The notes under the pieces: generated by a model
What the model saw: the letters and a program-made list of their open reading frames with translations, nothing else
What the model was told of the DNA's origin: nothing
Database searches by the model: none
Shown here: positions 26,131 to 35,360 of the stretch, in pieces
How positions within the stretch are numbered: position 1 is the first letter of the stretch
Layout: each line of letters starts with the position of its first letter
Assembly (NCBI GenBank): GCA_041538185.1
Contig: JBGORM010000002.1
Span: 124,001 to 188,000 of the forward strand
Source of the DNA: Melioribacteraceae bacterium 4301-Me
GTDB lineage: Bacteria; Bacteroidota; Ignavibacteria; Ignavibacteriales; Melioribacteraceae
Length of the DNA stretch: 64,000 nt
Reading direction: 5' to 3'
Position numbers and translations under genes: made by a program

Positions 26131-28586
26131 AAATTCCTTTTAGTAAAATGTTTTTACTGATAATTTTTTTTGTCTCTTATCAAACAATTATTTCACAGAC
26201 GATAGCATTATACACTTTTGATGAACAACAAGGTATTTACCCAAGCTCGGTAATAAGTGATATATCAGATAATGATTACCCTTTGGTTATTGGTCCAGGT
26301 GGAATGATTGTCCCAGGCAAATTTGGCAATGCACTTCAACCAATCGAGCAGCCTAAAGCAGAATATCCAATTACCGGTAATATTCTTTTTGGCTTAGTGC
26401 CAATGAATCCATTGCCGGGCAGAAAAACCCTGCCATTGACATGGTATAATGCAAATTTTTGTGCCTTAATGACAAGCGGTGAAAAACATCTCAGAAGCGA
26501 GGTGGGTTTTGCAAATGTTACTAAAACAAAACTAAATCTTGGCAATTTTGATTGGACCGTAGAATTTTGGTTTCAAATGGCAGAAAGTACAAATCAAGAT
26601 GGTGTAGTGTTTGAGATTGGGCAAGGACCGCGCGGGGATAATGATAACGTAACTAAATTAATTTTAAAAAAAGATCTTAAATCATTTTTGCTGATAAATA
26701 AACCAACAAGCACAAGTCTAACTATTCCTACAAATAATTTGTTAATTAAAGACGGCAACTGGCACCATTTAGCTTTTGTTTATGATTCAAAAGAACATCA
26801 AATGAAACATTTTATAGATGGTAAATTGCAAACGCTTCCTCCAAAATCAATCATTGAAGCTCTGCCGTTTGGTGAAGAAGCTTATATGAGTATTGGAAGA
26901 GATGGATTATGGGAAAATCCACTTCAGGGGAAAATAGATGAGTTAAGATTTTCCGAAGGTCAGGTTTACAAAACTAATTTTGTTCCGCCAAAAAGTTTTT
27001 CACCACTTTATAATGGAACGTACGCTAAAGAATCATTAAAAAAAGGACCTCCCTTACTCTTTGACGAAAAACACAAGAATGATATTCCTGTTAAATTGAT
27101 GGACCGCAAGTATTTATTTATTGATGATGCAATTGTTCAGTCGATGAAAAATGTAACATTTAATGTAAATCCTCCGTGCTACGCAGATAGAGTTATTGAT
27201 AATATTAAAGGCGGATTTAGAAAACATCTTAATGTTGTGGAGGATGATTCTGGTCTGATAAGATTGTATACCGCAGTAGAAAATGATTACTTGGCAGTTT
27301 GGATTTCCAAAGATGGCAAAAACTTTACTGCACCGGATTTGCATAATGGGGAATACGATGGCAGAAAAAATATAGTTTTGCCTGAACCAGTAGGTATGGG
27401 GATGGTATTTATTGACCCTAACGCACCAACAAATGAAAAATGGAAATATATAAGTGACTACCATAGAAGAGGGATATATTTATATACTTCATCAGATGGC
27501 TACAATTTCAGAAGAATAAAGACTGCTGTTTTGCCTTTTAGATCCGGTTCCCAAAGCAATATTTTTTATGATGATCAAAAGCAAGAATATGTTTCTTACC
27601 ATCGTTCTGATTTGTGGGCAACATCGGCTGGCGAAACAGAAAGAAGCGAGATAATGACTGTAACTAATGACCTTTATAGACCTTGGCCATTTAAGCCATT
27701 AACTCAAAAACAACAAATAGAAATTTCCAAAACACAAAGAACTCACAAGTTATTTCCTTGGTATCTTGATAATGGCCCTTTAACTCCGGGAGGATTTGGT
27801 TTTGAGTATCCTCGAATATTTAAACCGATTGATACTTTAGACCCTTCAGGCACTGATATTTATGTACCAAAAGCAGTTAAATATGAATGGGCTCCAGATG
27901 TTTATTTAGCTTTCCCGGTTATGTACTTCCATTATGAAGGGGAAACTTTGCCAACAAGATTAACATTGGCTGATGAAAAAAGAGGTATGGGAGGTGGCGT
28001 AACAGATATGCAGCTTGAAGTAAGCCGCGACGGTATAAATTGGAAACGCTATCCGCGTCCCACTTACATTCCCATTGGCAAATATGATGGCGATGATATT
28101 AAGCAAGCTTATATCGCGGTAGGATTAATTCGTCGTGGCGATGAAATATGGCAGTATTTCTTTGGTGATGAAAAATATCATTCAAGTTGGGAAAAAGCCG
28201 ATAGAAAGCGTGCCGTTTACCGTGTTGTGCAAAGACTTGATGGTTTTGTTTCAGCAGATAGTCCTTATGATAAAGAAGGAATACTTATTACCAAGCCGCT
28301 TGTTTTTAAAGGAAATCGACTTGTATTAAATATTAATACTTCAGGTACAGGATATGCACAAGTTGGCTTTCTTGATGAAAATGGTAACCCTATCAAAGGT
28401 TTTTCAGTTGACGATTGTGTTTATATAAATGACAATGCAGTTGAACATGAAGTTGAATGGCTTAATAAGGGGAAGTCGGGATCGACCGCTTCGCGGGACG
28501 TTTCTTCACTAGAAGGGAAAGTTGTTCAACTTGTATTTAGGATGAGAGGAACTAAGTTGTATTCAATGCAATTTATCAAGAAATGA
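26127..28586 (+). CDS. Secreted LamG-domain glycosidase-like protein, copy A
   Basis: An 819-residue exported protein. Residues about 130-300 form a LamG/concanavalin-like domain (F-D-W-T-V-E-F-W-F, N-W-H-H-L-A-F-V-Y-D, G-K-I-D-E-L-R-F-S-E). The rest looks like a five-bladed propeller of the GH32/GH43-like type, beginning at R-K-Y-L-F-I-D-D-A-I and containing repeated S-(K/R)-D-G-x-N motifs. The extreme C-terminus (D-V-S-S-L-E-G-K-V-V-Q-L-V-F-R-M-R-G) is the usual closing beta-sandwich. It is closely related to the next gene; their last 239 bases are identical. Just before D-V-S-S both carry about eight residues encoded by a palindromic repeat. Catalytic residues and substrate are not identifiable by eye. 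Confidence 0.8.
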   Translation: MKIPFSKMFLLIIFFVSYQTIISQTIALYTFDEQQGIYPSSVISDISDNDYPLVIGPGGMIVPGKFGNALQPIEQPKAEYPITGNILFGLVPMNPLPGRKTLPLTWYNANFCALMTSGEKHLRSEVGFANVTKTKLNLGNFDWTVEFWFQMAESTNQDGVVFEIGQGPRGDNDNVTKLILKKDLKSFLLINKPTSTSLTIPTNNLLIKDGNWHHLAFVYDSKEHQMKHFIDGKLQTLPPKSIIEALPFGEEAYMSIGRDGLWENPLQGKIDELRFSEGQVYKTNFVPPKSFSPLYNGTYAKESLKKGPPLLFDEKHKNDIPVKLMDRKYLFIDDAIVQSMKNVTFNVNPPCYADRVIDNIKGGFRKHLNVVEDDSGLIRLYTAVENDYLAVWISKDGKNFTAPDLHNGEYDGRKNIVLPEPVGMGMVFIDPNAPTNEKWKYISDYHRRGIYLYTSSDGYNFRRIKTAVLPFRSGSQSNIFYDDQKQEYVSYHRSDLWATSAGETERSEIMTVTNDLYRPWPFKPLTQKQQIEISKTQRTHKLFPWYLDNGPLTPGGFGFEYPRIFKPIDTLDPSGTDIYVPKAVKYEWAPDVYLAFPVMYFHYEGETLPTRLTLADEKRGMGGGVTDMQLEVSRDGINWKRYPRPTYIPIGKYDGDDIKQAYIAVGLIRRGDEIWQYFFGDEKYHSSWEKADRKRAVYRVVQRLDGFVSADSPYDKEGILITKPLVFKGNRLVLNINTSGTGYAQVGFLDENGNPIKGFSVDDCVYINDNAVEHEVEWLNKGKSGSTASRDVSSLEGKVVQLVFRMRGTKLYSMQFIKK
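28346..28584 (+). repeat. 239-bp identical tract, copy 1
   Basis: This sequence, the 3' end of LamG copy A, is identical base for base to 31028-31266 at the 3' end of copy B, whereas the genes differ clearly upstream. The abrupt boundary suggests gene conversion. Confidence 0.95.
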
Positions 28587-28760
28587 TAATGCAATTAAGC
28601 GAGGTAGAACAAAAAATTGTTTGTGAAGCTTAGTGAAACAAAAAACTAACACAAAGTCGCTCAAAGTTCACATGGAGTGACAAAAGGTGAATTATTTTCA
28701 CGATTCTGAAAGTTTAAGCTGCATCATATCAGGAAATGTAAAATAAACCATAAGGAGGTT

Positions 28761-31268
28761 ATGGTGAAAAGAAATATTTGTTTGTTATTTATAATAGTTT
28801 TTATAACTACTAAAATTACTATTTCGCAAGTTGAAGTTGATCAAAAAGATATAGAAATAACAAACGAAAAAACAAAAACTACAGTCTTATGGTTATTTGA
28901 TGCTCAAATTGGGTTATACCCAAGCAGCGTGATAGATGATATTTCTGAAAACGATTATCCTCTTGTACTTGGTTTAGGAGGACAAATAGTTCCCGGCAAA
29001 TTTGGAAATGCACTAGAACCAATTCCCCATCCACCAATAAAAATTCCTGAAGGCAAAGCAGAATATGGATTGCAGAAGCTTCCTGTTCCTAATGGAAGAA
29101 CAGTAGAACCAATGACTTGGTACAATGCTAATTTTTGTGCTTTAATGACAAGTGGTGAAAAACATTTAAGAAAAGAAGTTTCTTTTAAGCAGCCAACAAA
29201 AACAAAATTGAACATTGGCAATTTTGATTGGACAATAGAGTTTTGGTTTTGTCCTAACAAAAAAAATGGTAAATACGGCGTAGTATTTGAAATAGGAGAA
29301 GGCCCGAGAGGCGAAAACAATAATGTGACTCAGTTAATCCTTGATTCACTTCTTGCAAATTTTATTTTAATTAATCAGCCTGCTAATGTAAGATTAGTTA
29401 TCCCTTCCGATGCAAAGGCATTAAATCCTTATTTAAAACAGTGGCACCATTTTGCATTTGTTTATTCAGCTAAGCAAAAACAATTGATGCACTATGTCGA
29501 TGGAAAACTTCAAAAATTACCCGAAAAGTGTGTGTTAAAGGGTCTTAATGAAGGTAATGAAGATTACATGAGTATCGGTCGAGATGGCTTATGGAAACAT
29601 CCTTTACAGGGGAAGATTGACGAGCTGAGATTTTCTGAAGGTATAGTTTATGTAAAAAATTTTACCCCTCCTAAGAGTTTTTCTCCGCAGTATAATGGCA
29701 CAAAAAAGAAAATTGAACTCGTAAAAGGCTTGCCTCTTTTATTTGATGATAAGTCAAAAAATAAAATACCGATTGAATTGGGAAGCAGGAAATATCTTTT
29801 CATTGATGATGCTATTGCAGAAGAAATTAAAAATATAACGTTCAACGTTAATCCGCCTAAGTTTGGAGGAAGAGTAATTAATAATATAAAAGGACAATTT
29901 AGGAAACACTTGACTGTTGTGGAAGATGAAAATGGATTAATAAGAATGTACTATGGTGAAGTAAATGATTTTTTAGGTGTTCGCACTTCTAAAGATGGAA
30001 TACATTGGCAAATACCTGATTTGGGAAATGGTGAATATAAAGGATTAAAAAATATCACAATAAAAGAAGAGGTTGGTGGACTCGGAAATCCTTTCATCGA
30101 TCCTAACGGACCACCTGAAGCAAAATGGAAATTAATTACTGGTTATAATAACAGAGGAATTTATTTGTATACTTCTCCTGATGGATTTAATTGGACGCGT
30201 CATAAAGAAGCAGTTCTTCCGTTTAGATCCGGTACACAATCTTGTACGTTTTATAATGACCAAACACAAGAATATGTAGGTTATCACAGAACAGGTATAT
30301 TTAGTACACCTAGTGGTGCAACTCAACGGAGCAGTAGTCTCACTGAAACAAAAGATCTTTACACCAGTTGGAAATACAATCCGCTCTCACAAAAAGATTA
30401 TTTGGACTCAGCTAAGATAAAAAGACTTCGTGAACCATTGCCATGGTGGCTGGATAATGGACCTTTAACTCCAGGTGGCTTTGGATTAGAGCTCCCTCAT
30501 ACTTTTGATCCCGATAGTGCAGATCCTGTGGGTACAGATATTTATGTAACAAAAGCCCAAAAGTATCAATGGGCACCAGATACTTATTTTGCCTTCCCTA
30601 TTACCTATTTTCATTATGAAGATGATGGACCGTTAACTAGAAAAATTCTATCGAGTCCGGAAAAGAGACTCGGTTCAGGTCCAGTTGAAACACAAATTGC
30701 TGTTAGTCGTGATGGAATTAACTGGAAACGCTTTTATCGCCCAGCTTATATAGGTATTGGCAACTATGATGGGGTCGATGTCCATCAAGTGTATATTGCA
30801 GTTGGGATGATTAAAATGGGAAATGAAATCTGGCAATATTTTTTAGGGAACCCCGAGTATCATTCTTCATATCAAAATTTGGATTCTTTAATAGCGGTTT
30901 ATCGTACTATTCAAAGAATTGATGGTTTTATCTCTGCTGACTCACCATACGATAAGTATGGAATTATAAAAACAAAACCATTGATTTTTAAGGGCAATAG
31001 ATTAGTCCTAAATATAAATACTGGGGCTACAGGATATGCACAAGTTGGCTTTCTTGATGAAAATGGTAACCCTATCAAAGGTTTTTCAGTTGACGATTGT
31101 GTTTATATAAATGACAATGCAGTTGAACATGAAGTTGAATGGCTTAATAAGGGGAAGTCGGGATCGACCGCTTCGCGGGACGTTTCTTCACTAGAAGGGA
31201 AAGTTGTTCAACTTGTATTTAGGATGAGAGGAACTAAGTTGTATTCAATGCAATTTATCAAGAAATAA
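28761..31268 (+). CDS. Secreted LamG-domain glycosidase-like protein, copy B
   Basis: An 835-residue paralogue of the preceding gene with the same order: signal peptide, LamG domain (F-D-W-T-I-E-F-W-F, Q-W-H-H-F-A-F-V-Y-S), a propeller-like glycosidase region (R-K-Y-L-F-I-D-D-A-I, S-P-D-G-F-N-W-T-R, V-S-R-D-G-I-N-W-K-R) and a C-terminal beta-sandwich. AGGAGG precedes the start. The body is diverged from copy A, but the last 239 bases are identical, so the two have recently exchanged sequence. Duplication with divergence suggests two related substrates or linkages. Family assignment is tentative at the level of glycosidase-like five-bladed propeller. Confidence 0.8.
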   Translation: MVKRNICLLFIIVFITTKITISQVEVDQKDIEITNEKTKTTVLWLFDAQIGLYPSSVIDDISENDYPLVLGLGGQIVPGKFGNALEPIPHPPIKIPEGKAEYGLQKLPVPNGRTVEPMTWYNANFCALMTSGEKHLRKEVSFKQPTKTKLNIGNFDWTIEFWFCPNKKNGKYGVVFEIGEGPRGENNNVTQLILDSLLANFILINQPANVRLVIPSDAKALNPYLKQWHHFAFVYSAKQKQLMHYVDGKLQKLPEKCVLKGLNEGNEDYMSIGRDGLWKHPLQGKIDELRFSEGIVYVKNFTPPKSFSPQYNGTKKKIELVKGLPLLFDDKSKNKIPIELGSRKYLFIDDAIAEEIKNITFNVNPPKFGGRVINNIKGQFRKHLTVVEDENGLIRMYYGEVNDFLGVRTSKDGIHWQIPDLGNGEYKGLKNITIKEEVGGLGNPFIDPNGPPEAKWKLITGYNNRGIYLYTSPDGFNWTRHKEAVLPFRSGTQSCTFYNDQTQEYVGYHRTGIFSTPSGATQRSSSLTETKDLYTSWKYNPLSQKDYLDSAKIKRLREPLPWWLDNGPLTPGGFGLELPHTFDPDSADPVGTDIYVTKAQKYQWAPDTYFAFPITYFHYEDDGPLTRKILSSPEKRLGSGPVETQIAVSRDGINWKRFYRPAYIGIGNYDGVDVHQVYIAVGMIKMGNEIWQYFLGNPEYHSSYQNLDSLIAVYRTIQRIDGFISADSPYDKYGIIKTKPLIFKGNRLVLNINTGATGYAQVGFLDENGNPIKGFSVDDCVYINDNAVEHEVEWLNKGKSGSTASRDVSSLEGKVVQLVFRMRGTKLYSMQFIKK
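31028..31266 (+). repeat. 239-bp identical tract, copy 2
   Basis: Partner of 28346-28584. Identity ends at the stop codon region, where copy A has an extra three bases (TGATAATG against TAATG). Confidence 0.95.
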
Positions 31269-31400
31269 TGCAATTGAAGAGAAAGAATTTATCTTTGATT
31301 TGCTATTGATTCGAGTTAAGCGACTCAATTTCTTTTATAAAATGAAAAAACTTAACTGTGTATATAAAAAGTGAAAAAATTAAAAAGGAGAAATGGTTAA

Positions 31401-33035
31401 ATGTCTTTTATGCAAAAAATTGGAACTGCTTTTTTACTAGTTGCATTATTTATACTTGCTTTGTCTTGTTCAAATTCTAAACGGAGTTTATTTGAGCAAG
31501 CAGGGTGGAGATTAAATAACGATATACATCCAAAAACACAGCGACTCGATTTATCAAAATTTTCAAAGATAGTTTATGTATCAAAAATTAATGAAAGCAA
31601 TCTGCAAAATGGCACAAAACAATATCCATTTGGCGCCATAAAAGCTGCACTGGAAAGTTTAAATAATTTGTCTGAAAATTCCCAAGCTGCCGTACTTGTT
31701 TCACAAGGAATTTATACTGAAGAAACTATTTACTTAATTAAATATGTACATCTTTTTGGTGGATTTAACCCCAAAACTTGGGAACGAGACATTGATAAGT
31801 ATGAAACTGTTTTAACAAATGATAAAGAAGGTAGATTAATAATTGCTGAAAATAGCACAACGATCGATGGCTTTATAATTAGAGGTGCAAGATATAGAGG
31901 TAAAGGTGCTGCAATTTATTGTGAAGGGACCTCCCCTATGATAACAAATAATTTTTTTATTGATGATATGTCATTAAAACCTTTGAATTGGAAACCAAAA
32001 TATTGGCATGAAACAGCTAATGATGGCGGTGCAATTTATGGGAAGGATGGGGCATCACCAATAATTAAAAATAATTTATTCATTGAAAACAAAACAGAAT
32101 GTGGCCGCGGCGGAGCCTGTGCATTCGATAATCAATGTAATCCTAAAATTATTGATAATGTTTTTTATAGAAATCAAACAGGTTTAGATGATCCAATGAG
32201 AAGCAGCGATGGCGGTGCTGTTTCAATTTTTCGCTGGTCTAAAGGCTTAATCGAAGGGAACATCTTCTTAAGCAATTCATCTCATTCCAATAACGACGCC
32301 GGTGCTCTTTTTGTTGCTTTATGGAGTTCACCAGTTATCAGAAATAATATTTTTGTTGATAATGAATCTGGTGACGATGCAGGCGCTTTGTTTGTGGGTG
32401 GACAGGAGCATCGATATGATAAACCATTAGACACATATCCGCCTAAAGATAAATTTTACGTGATAATTGAAAACAATACTTTTATTGGTAATAGAAATCC
32501 TTCAATGAATTCCGGTGCTATGCGATTCACCATGGAAAGTCGAGGCAAATTTTCAAAAAATGTTGTAGCACAAAACAATGGAATATATTTTCAACGAAGT
32601 GAAACTGAAATAACCGATAATATAATTTTAGATAAAATGCTTGTGATTGAAACAAAGGAAAGTTTGGGCAAAAGTCTAATTAAAAATAATATTATTTGGG
32701 CTGATTTTGTTTTAGACCAAACAATTGCTGATGTTCAAAATAATAACTTGCTTGATGCTGATAGTTTTAATGGTAATCAAAAATTAACTCCAGAATTTAA
32801 AGATGATGGATTGCTTCTACTAGTATATTCAGCTTACTTCGTAAAAGACAAAAATTATTCTGAATTAATAGTTAACAACAATTCTATTCCTAATCTTATC
32901 GGAAGAATTGTTAAATCTGATGATAAATGGAGTATAGTAAAATCTTACAAAGATAACACTTTACAAATCTGGGGAAATTTTTCTGGCGTTACACAAATTC
33001 AAGTACTCCCAACATATACACTTAATACCAAATAA
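31401..33035 (+). CDS. Parallel beta-helix lipoprotein (DUF1565/pectate-lyase-like fold)
   Basis: A 544-residue protein with a lipoprotein signal: hydrophobic stretch and lipobox L-A-L-S-C at about residue 23. The body starts with an I-V-Y-V-S-K-I-N ... K-Q-Y-P-F-G-A-I-K-A-A-L segment typical of DUF1565-type entry strands. It continues with many right-handed beta-helix rungs rich in I-x-x-N-x-(F/I)-x-x-N patterns (I-K-N-N-L-F-I-E-N, I-R-N-N-I-F-V-D-N). This fold is common to polysaccharide lyases and GH28-type hydrolases, but I see no assured catalytic set. An AGGAG ribosome site supports the start. Its place among glycosidases suggests glycan binding or cleavage at the cell surface. Confidence 0.8.
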   Translation: MSFMQKIGTAFLLVALFILALSCSNSKRSLFEQAGWRLNNDIHPKTQRLDLSKFSKIVYVSKINESNLQNGTKQYPFGAIKAALESLNNLSENSQAAVLVSQGIYTEETIYLIKYVHLFGGFNPKTWERDIDKYETVLTNDKEGRLIIAENSTTIDGFIIRGARYRGKGAAIYCEGTSPMITNNFFIDDMSLKPLNWKPKYWHETANDGGAIYGKDGASPIIKNNLFIENKTECGRGGACAFDNQCNPKIIDNVFYRNQTGLDDPMRSSDGGAVSIFRWSKGLIEGNIFLSNSSHSNNDAGALFVALWSSPVIRNNIFVDNESGDDAGALFVGGQEHRYDKPLDTYPPKDKFYVIIENNTFIGNRNPSMNSGAMRFTMESRGKFSKNVVAQNNGIYFQRSETEITDNIILDKMLVIETKESLGKSLIKNNIIWADFVLDQTIADVQNNNLLDADSFNGNQKLTPEFKDDGLLLLVYSAYFVKDKNYSELIVNNNSIPNLIGRIVKSDDKWSIVKSYKDNTLQIWGNFSGVTQIQVLPTYTLNTK

Positions 33036-33046
33036 AAGGAGGTGCC

Positions 33047-34021
33047 ATGATTTCAAAAAGAGTTGTAAGAAGAGATCTGTTATTACTTTTGTTATTGATT
33101 CCTTTACTTATAATACAAGCCCAAGTAAGATATATTGACGAAAACTATAAGCCAAAGCGAATAAACAAATGCATCGAACTGCTTGAAGAAGGGCAACCTA
33201 TTTATTATATAAATGCAACTGGTGGTTACGAAGAAGGTAAAAAACTAGCAAAGACTTGGGCAGATTATATTATGTACAATATGGAACACAGCCCGCTTGA
33301 TTTTAAAGCACTTAGAGAATTTATGCGTGGACTTGTTGATGGTGGGCCAACTCCGAGTGGGCATAGAACTCCAACTGTAATTGTGAGCCTGCCTTTATTA
33401 GGCTTAAATGGTGATGTGGTTGAAGCTGGTGCGTGGATGTATGAGCAAGCATTAGCTCAAGGTGTCCATGGCGTTGAGCTTGCAAGAGTAAGAAACCCTG
33501 AGGCAATAGAAAAATTAATTCAAGCTATACGTTACCCAATACATAAACAAGGTGCTGATGTGTTAGGAGTAGGGTATAGAGGCTACGGCAGTCAAAAATT
33601 TGCGGCTTGGGTTTGGGGCGTTGACGATACAACTTACTTGAAAAAGGCTGATGTGTGGCCGTTGAATCCAAATGGCGAATTGATGGTTGGAGTTAAAATT
33701 GAAGATACAACTGCATTAAGAAATTGTGAACAGACTTTGAAAGTGCCCGGTATCTGTTTTGCCGAGCATGGTCCCCGAGATATGGGTTTAACTTATGGCT
33801 ATCTTGAAGGCAGAGCCGATCCTCCTATTCCACCTGAAGTAGTTGCGGCTGGTGATAAGGTTTTATCCGAATGCAAAAAAAATGGACTCGCTTTTCTTGA
33901 TAATGTATTGCCTGATAATGTGATTAAACAAATTCAAAAAGGTGTAAAAATTTGTGCGGGTGGAAAAAAAGAATCAGCTGATATTGGTAGAAATTTTACT
34001 AAAAGAAAAATGCCATGGTAA
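33047..34021 (+). CDS. HpcH/HpaI-family aldolase-like protein with signal peptide
   Basis: A 324-residue protein that begins with a strong export signal (R-R-D then a Leu/Ile-rich core ending I-I-Q-A-Q). That is unusual, because HpaI/2-keto-3-deoxy-acid aldolases are normally cytoplasmic. The fold markers are M-E-H-S-P-L-D (the D-x-E-H-like motif), R-Y-P ... G-V-G-Y-R-G-Y-G, a V-K-I-E-D segment supplying the metal Glu, and H-G-P-R-D-M supplying the metal Asp. The position of the catalytic Arg in HpaI (V-V-R) appears to be I-V-S here, so the activity may differ. It starts 11 nt after the beta-helix gene, with AGGAGG in between. Retro-aldol cleavage of an unsaturated or deoxy sugar acid outside the cytoplasm is an inference. 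Confidence 0.78.
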   Translation: MISKRVVRRDLLLLLLLIPLLIIQAQVRYIDENYKPKRINKCIELLEEGQPIYYINATGGYEEGKKLAKTWADYIMYNMEHSPLDFKALREFMRGLVDGGPTPSGHRTPTVIVSLPLLGLNGDVVEAGAWMYEQALAQGVHGVELARVRNPEAIEKLIQAIRYPIHKQGADVLGVGYRGYGSQKFAAWVWGVDDTTYLKKADVWPLNPNGELMVGVKIEDTTALRNCEQTLKVPGICFAEHGPRDMGLTYGYLEGRADPPIPPEVVAAGDKVLSECKKNGLAFLDNVLPDNVIKQIQKGVKICAGGKKESADIGRNFTKRKMPW

Positions 34022-34388
34022 AATTAAATTGTATAATTAAAGTTAGTTCGTATTTATAGTAACCTATGACAAATTTAACTGGTAACGATATTTATGAAAT
34101 TTTGAAATAAGCAAATAAGGTCAACCTATTTGTGTTTATCAAGAGTTACTAAGGGTTCTTCAATGAATAAGGTTTTTGTTCTTTAATATCTTTTATCTTT
34201 TAAAAGATGTAACCACCCAAGACCTTACTTTGTCTTTTAACCTTAGTAACATGCTTAAACTAAATTCGGTTAACCTTATTACCTTATTTGACAATATTTA
34301 AATTGCAGTAAAAATTTATGCTTTGTGTGATACTTAGTACAACTTTGTGATTCTTTATTTAACGTTGAAGATATTGGAGATTGTTTTT
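34022..34388. other. AT-rich spacer with dispersed repeat motifs
   Basis: No gene is visible. The segment at about 34239-34294 (ACCTTAGTAACAT ... GGTTAACCTTATTACC) matches the order of motifs at about 7088-7138, and several AAGGT/ACCTT words recur between 34110 and 34240. GGAGA at 34376-34380 is the ribosome site of the next gene. Confidence 0.5.
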
Positions 34389-35249
34389 ATGAAAGGGAAA
34401 ATTTGTGTATTAATAATTTGGAATTTACTTATGAGTAACATTTTTTCTCAGCCGCAAAAATTCTGCCGCTTCATTTACAAAGATAAAATTTATTATGGAT
34501 TAGTTGAAGGCGACAGCATTTTTGCTTTGAACACAGAACCATGGAATAATTTTCAAAAGAGTAATAATCCAATTCAAAAAGAAAAAGTAAAGTTATTAAA
34601 TCCTACTAATCCACGAACAATTGTTGGATTAATTAAATCGTACAAACAAAGCTGGGAAGGCAAAAATCCACCTAAAACTGTTCGCTGGTTTATTAAACCA
34701 CCAAATGCTGCTGGCATTCCGGGTAATGATATTGTTTTACCTTTATCATTAGACGAAGTTAAAGTTGAAGTGGAAATGATTATAATAATTGGGAAGAAAA
34801 TAAAAAATGGAAATGAAATTGATGCAAAAGAAGCAATTTTTGGCTATACAGTAGGATGCGATGTTATGGGTAATCAATCATCTTTTCATAGAATTAACAA
34901 TGAACCACAGGATGCTGATGAAAATGCTTTAGGACTTGGATTAAAAGCATGTGATGGCTTTGAACCATACGGTCCTTTCATTTATAAAAAAGTTGACTGG
35001 CAGAACAAAAAAACATTTTTACAAATCACGAATGGAGAAGGGAAGAACATAATAAATTACGAAGATAACACATCCAATTTATTGTATAGCCCAGAGAAAA
35101 TTGTTAGCGATCTTTCAAAGGTTATGACGCTTTCCCCGGGTGACATTATCTCATCTGGCACTGGTAAATCATTTATTGCAAAAGTCGGCGATACTGTTAA
35201 TTTGCAAATAGAAAATCTTGGAGGATTTTCTTTCAAGATTGAAAAGTGA
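34389..35249 (+). CDS. Fumarylacetoacetate hydrolase-family protein with signal peptide
   Basis: A 286-residue FAH-fold protein: N-terminal R-F-I-Y-K-D-K-I-Y-Y-G-L-V-E-G subdomain, then N-A-A-G-I-P-G-N-D-I-V-L-P, the metal Glu pair in V-E-V-E-M-I-I-I-I-G, an Asp in G-Y-T-V-G-C-D-V-M-G, and the C-terminal P-G-D-I-I-S-S-G-T-G plus I-E-N-L-G-G-F. The metal-binding set looks intact. FAH-family enzymes hydrolyse C-C bonds of acylpyruvates or hydrate/decarboxylate related oxo-acids. The start ATG 34389 (GGAGA 8 nt upstream) gives a signal peptide ending near I-F-S-Q, so the enzyme seems to be exported like the aldolase just upstream. An in-frame GTG at 34347 is less likely. Confidence 0.85.
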   Translation: MKGKICVLIIWNLLMSNIFSQPQKFCRFIYKDKIYYGLVEGDSIFALNTEPWNNFQKSNNPIQKEKVKLLNPTNPRTIVGLIKSYKQSWEGKNPPKTVRWFIKPPNAAGIPGNDIVLPLSLDEVKVEVEMIIIIGKKIKNGNEIDAKEAIFGYTVGCDVMGNQSSFHRINNEPQDADENALGLGLKACDGFEPYGPFIYKKVDWQNKKTFLQITNGEGKNIINYEDNTSNLLYSPEKIVSDLSKVMTLSPGDIISSGTGKSFIAKVGDTVNLQIENLGGFSFKIEK

Positions 35250-35360
35250 TTTTGGACGATAAATTTATGATAAAAATAAATTAAGTATGTTGATAACTTT
35301 TTTATAATATTTTTGTTAAGGCAAAAGCATGATCAAAAATACTACAGGAGTTTAAGCATT

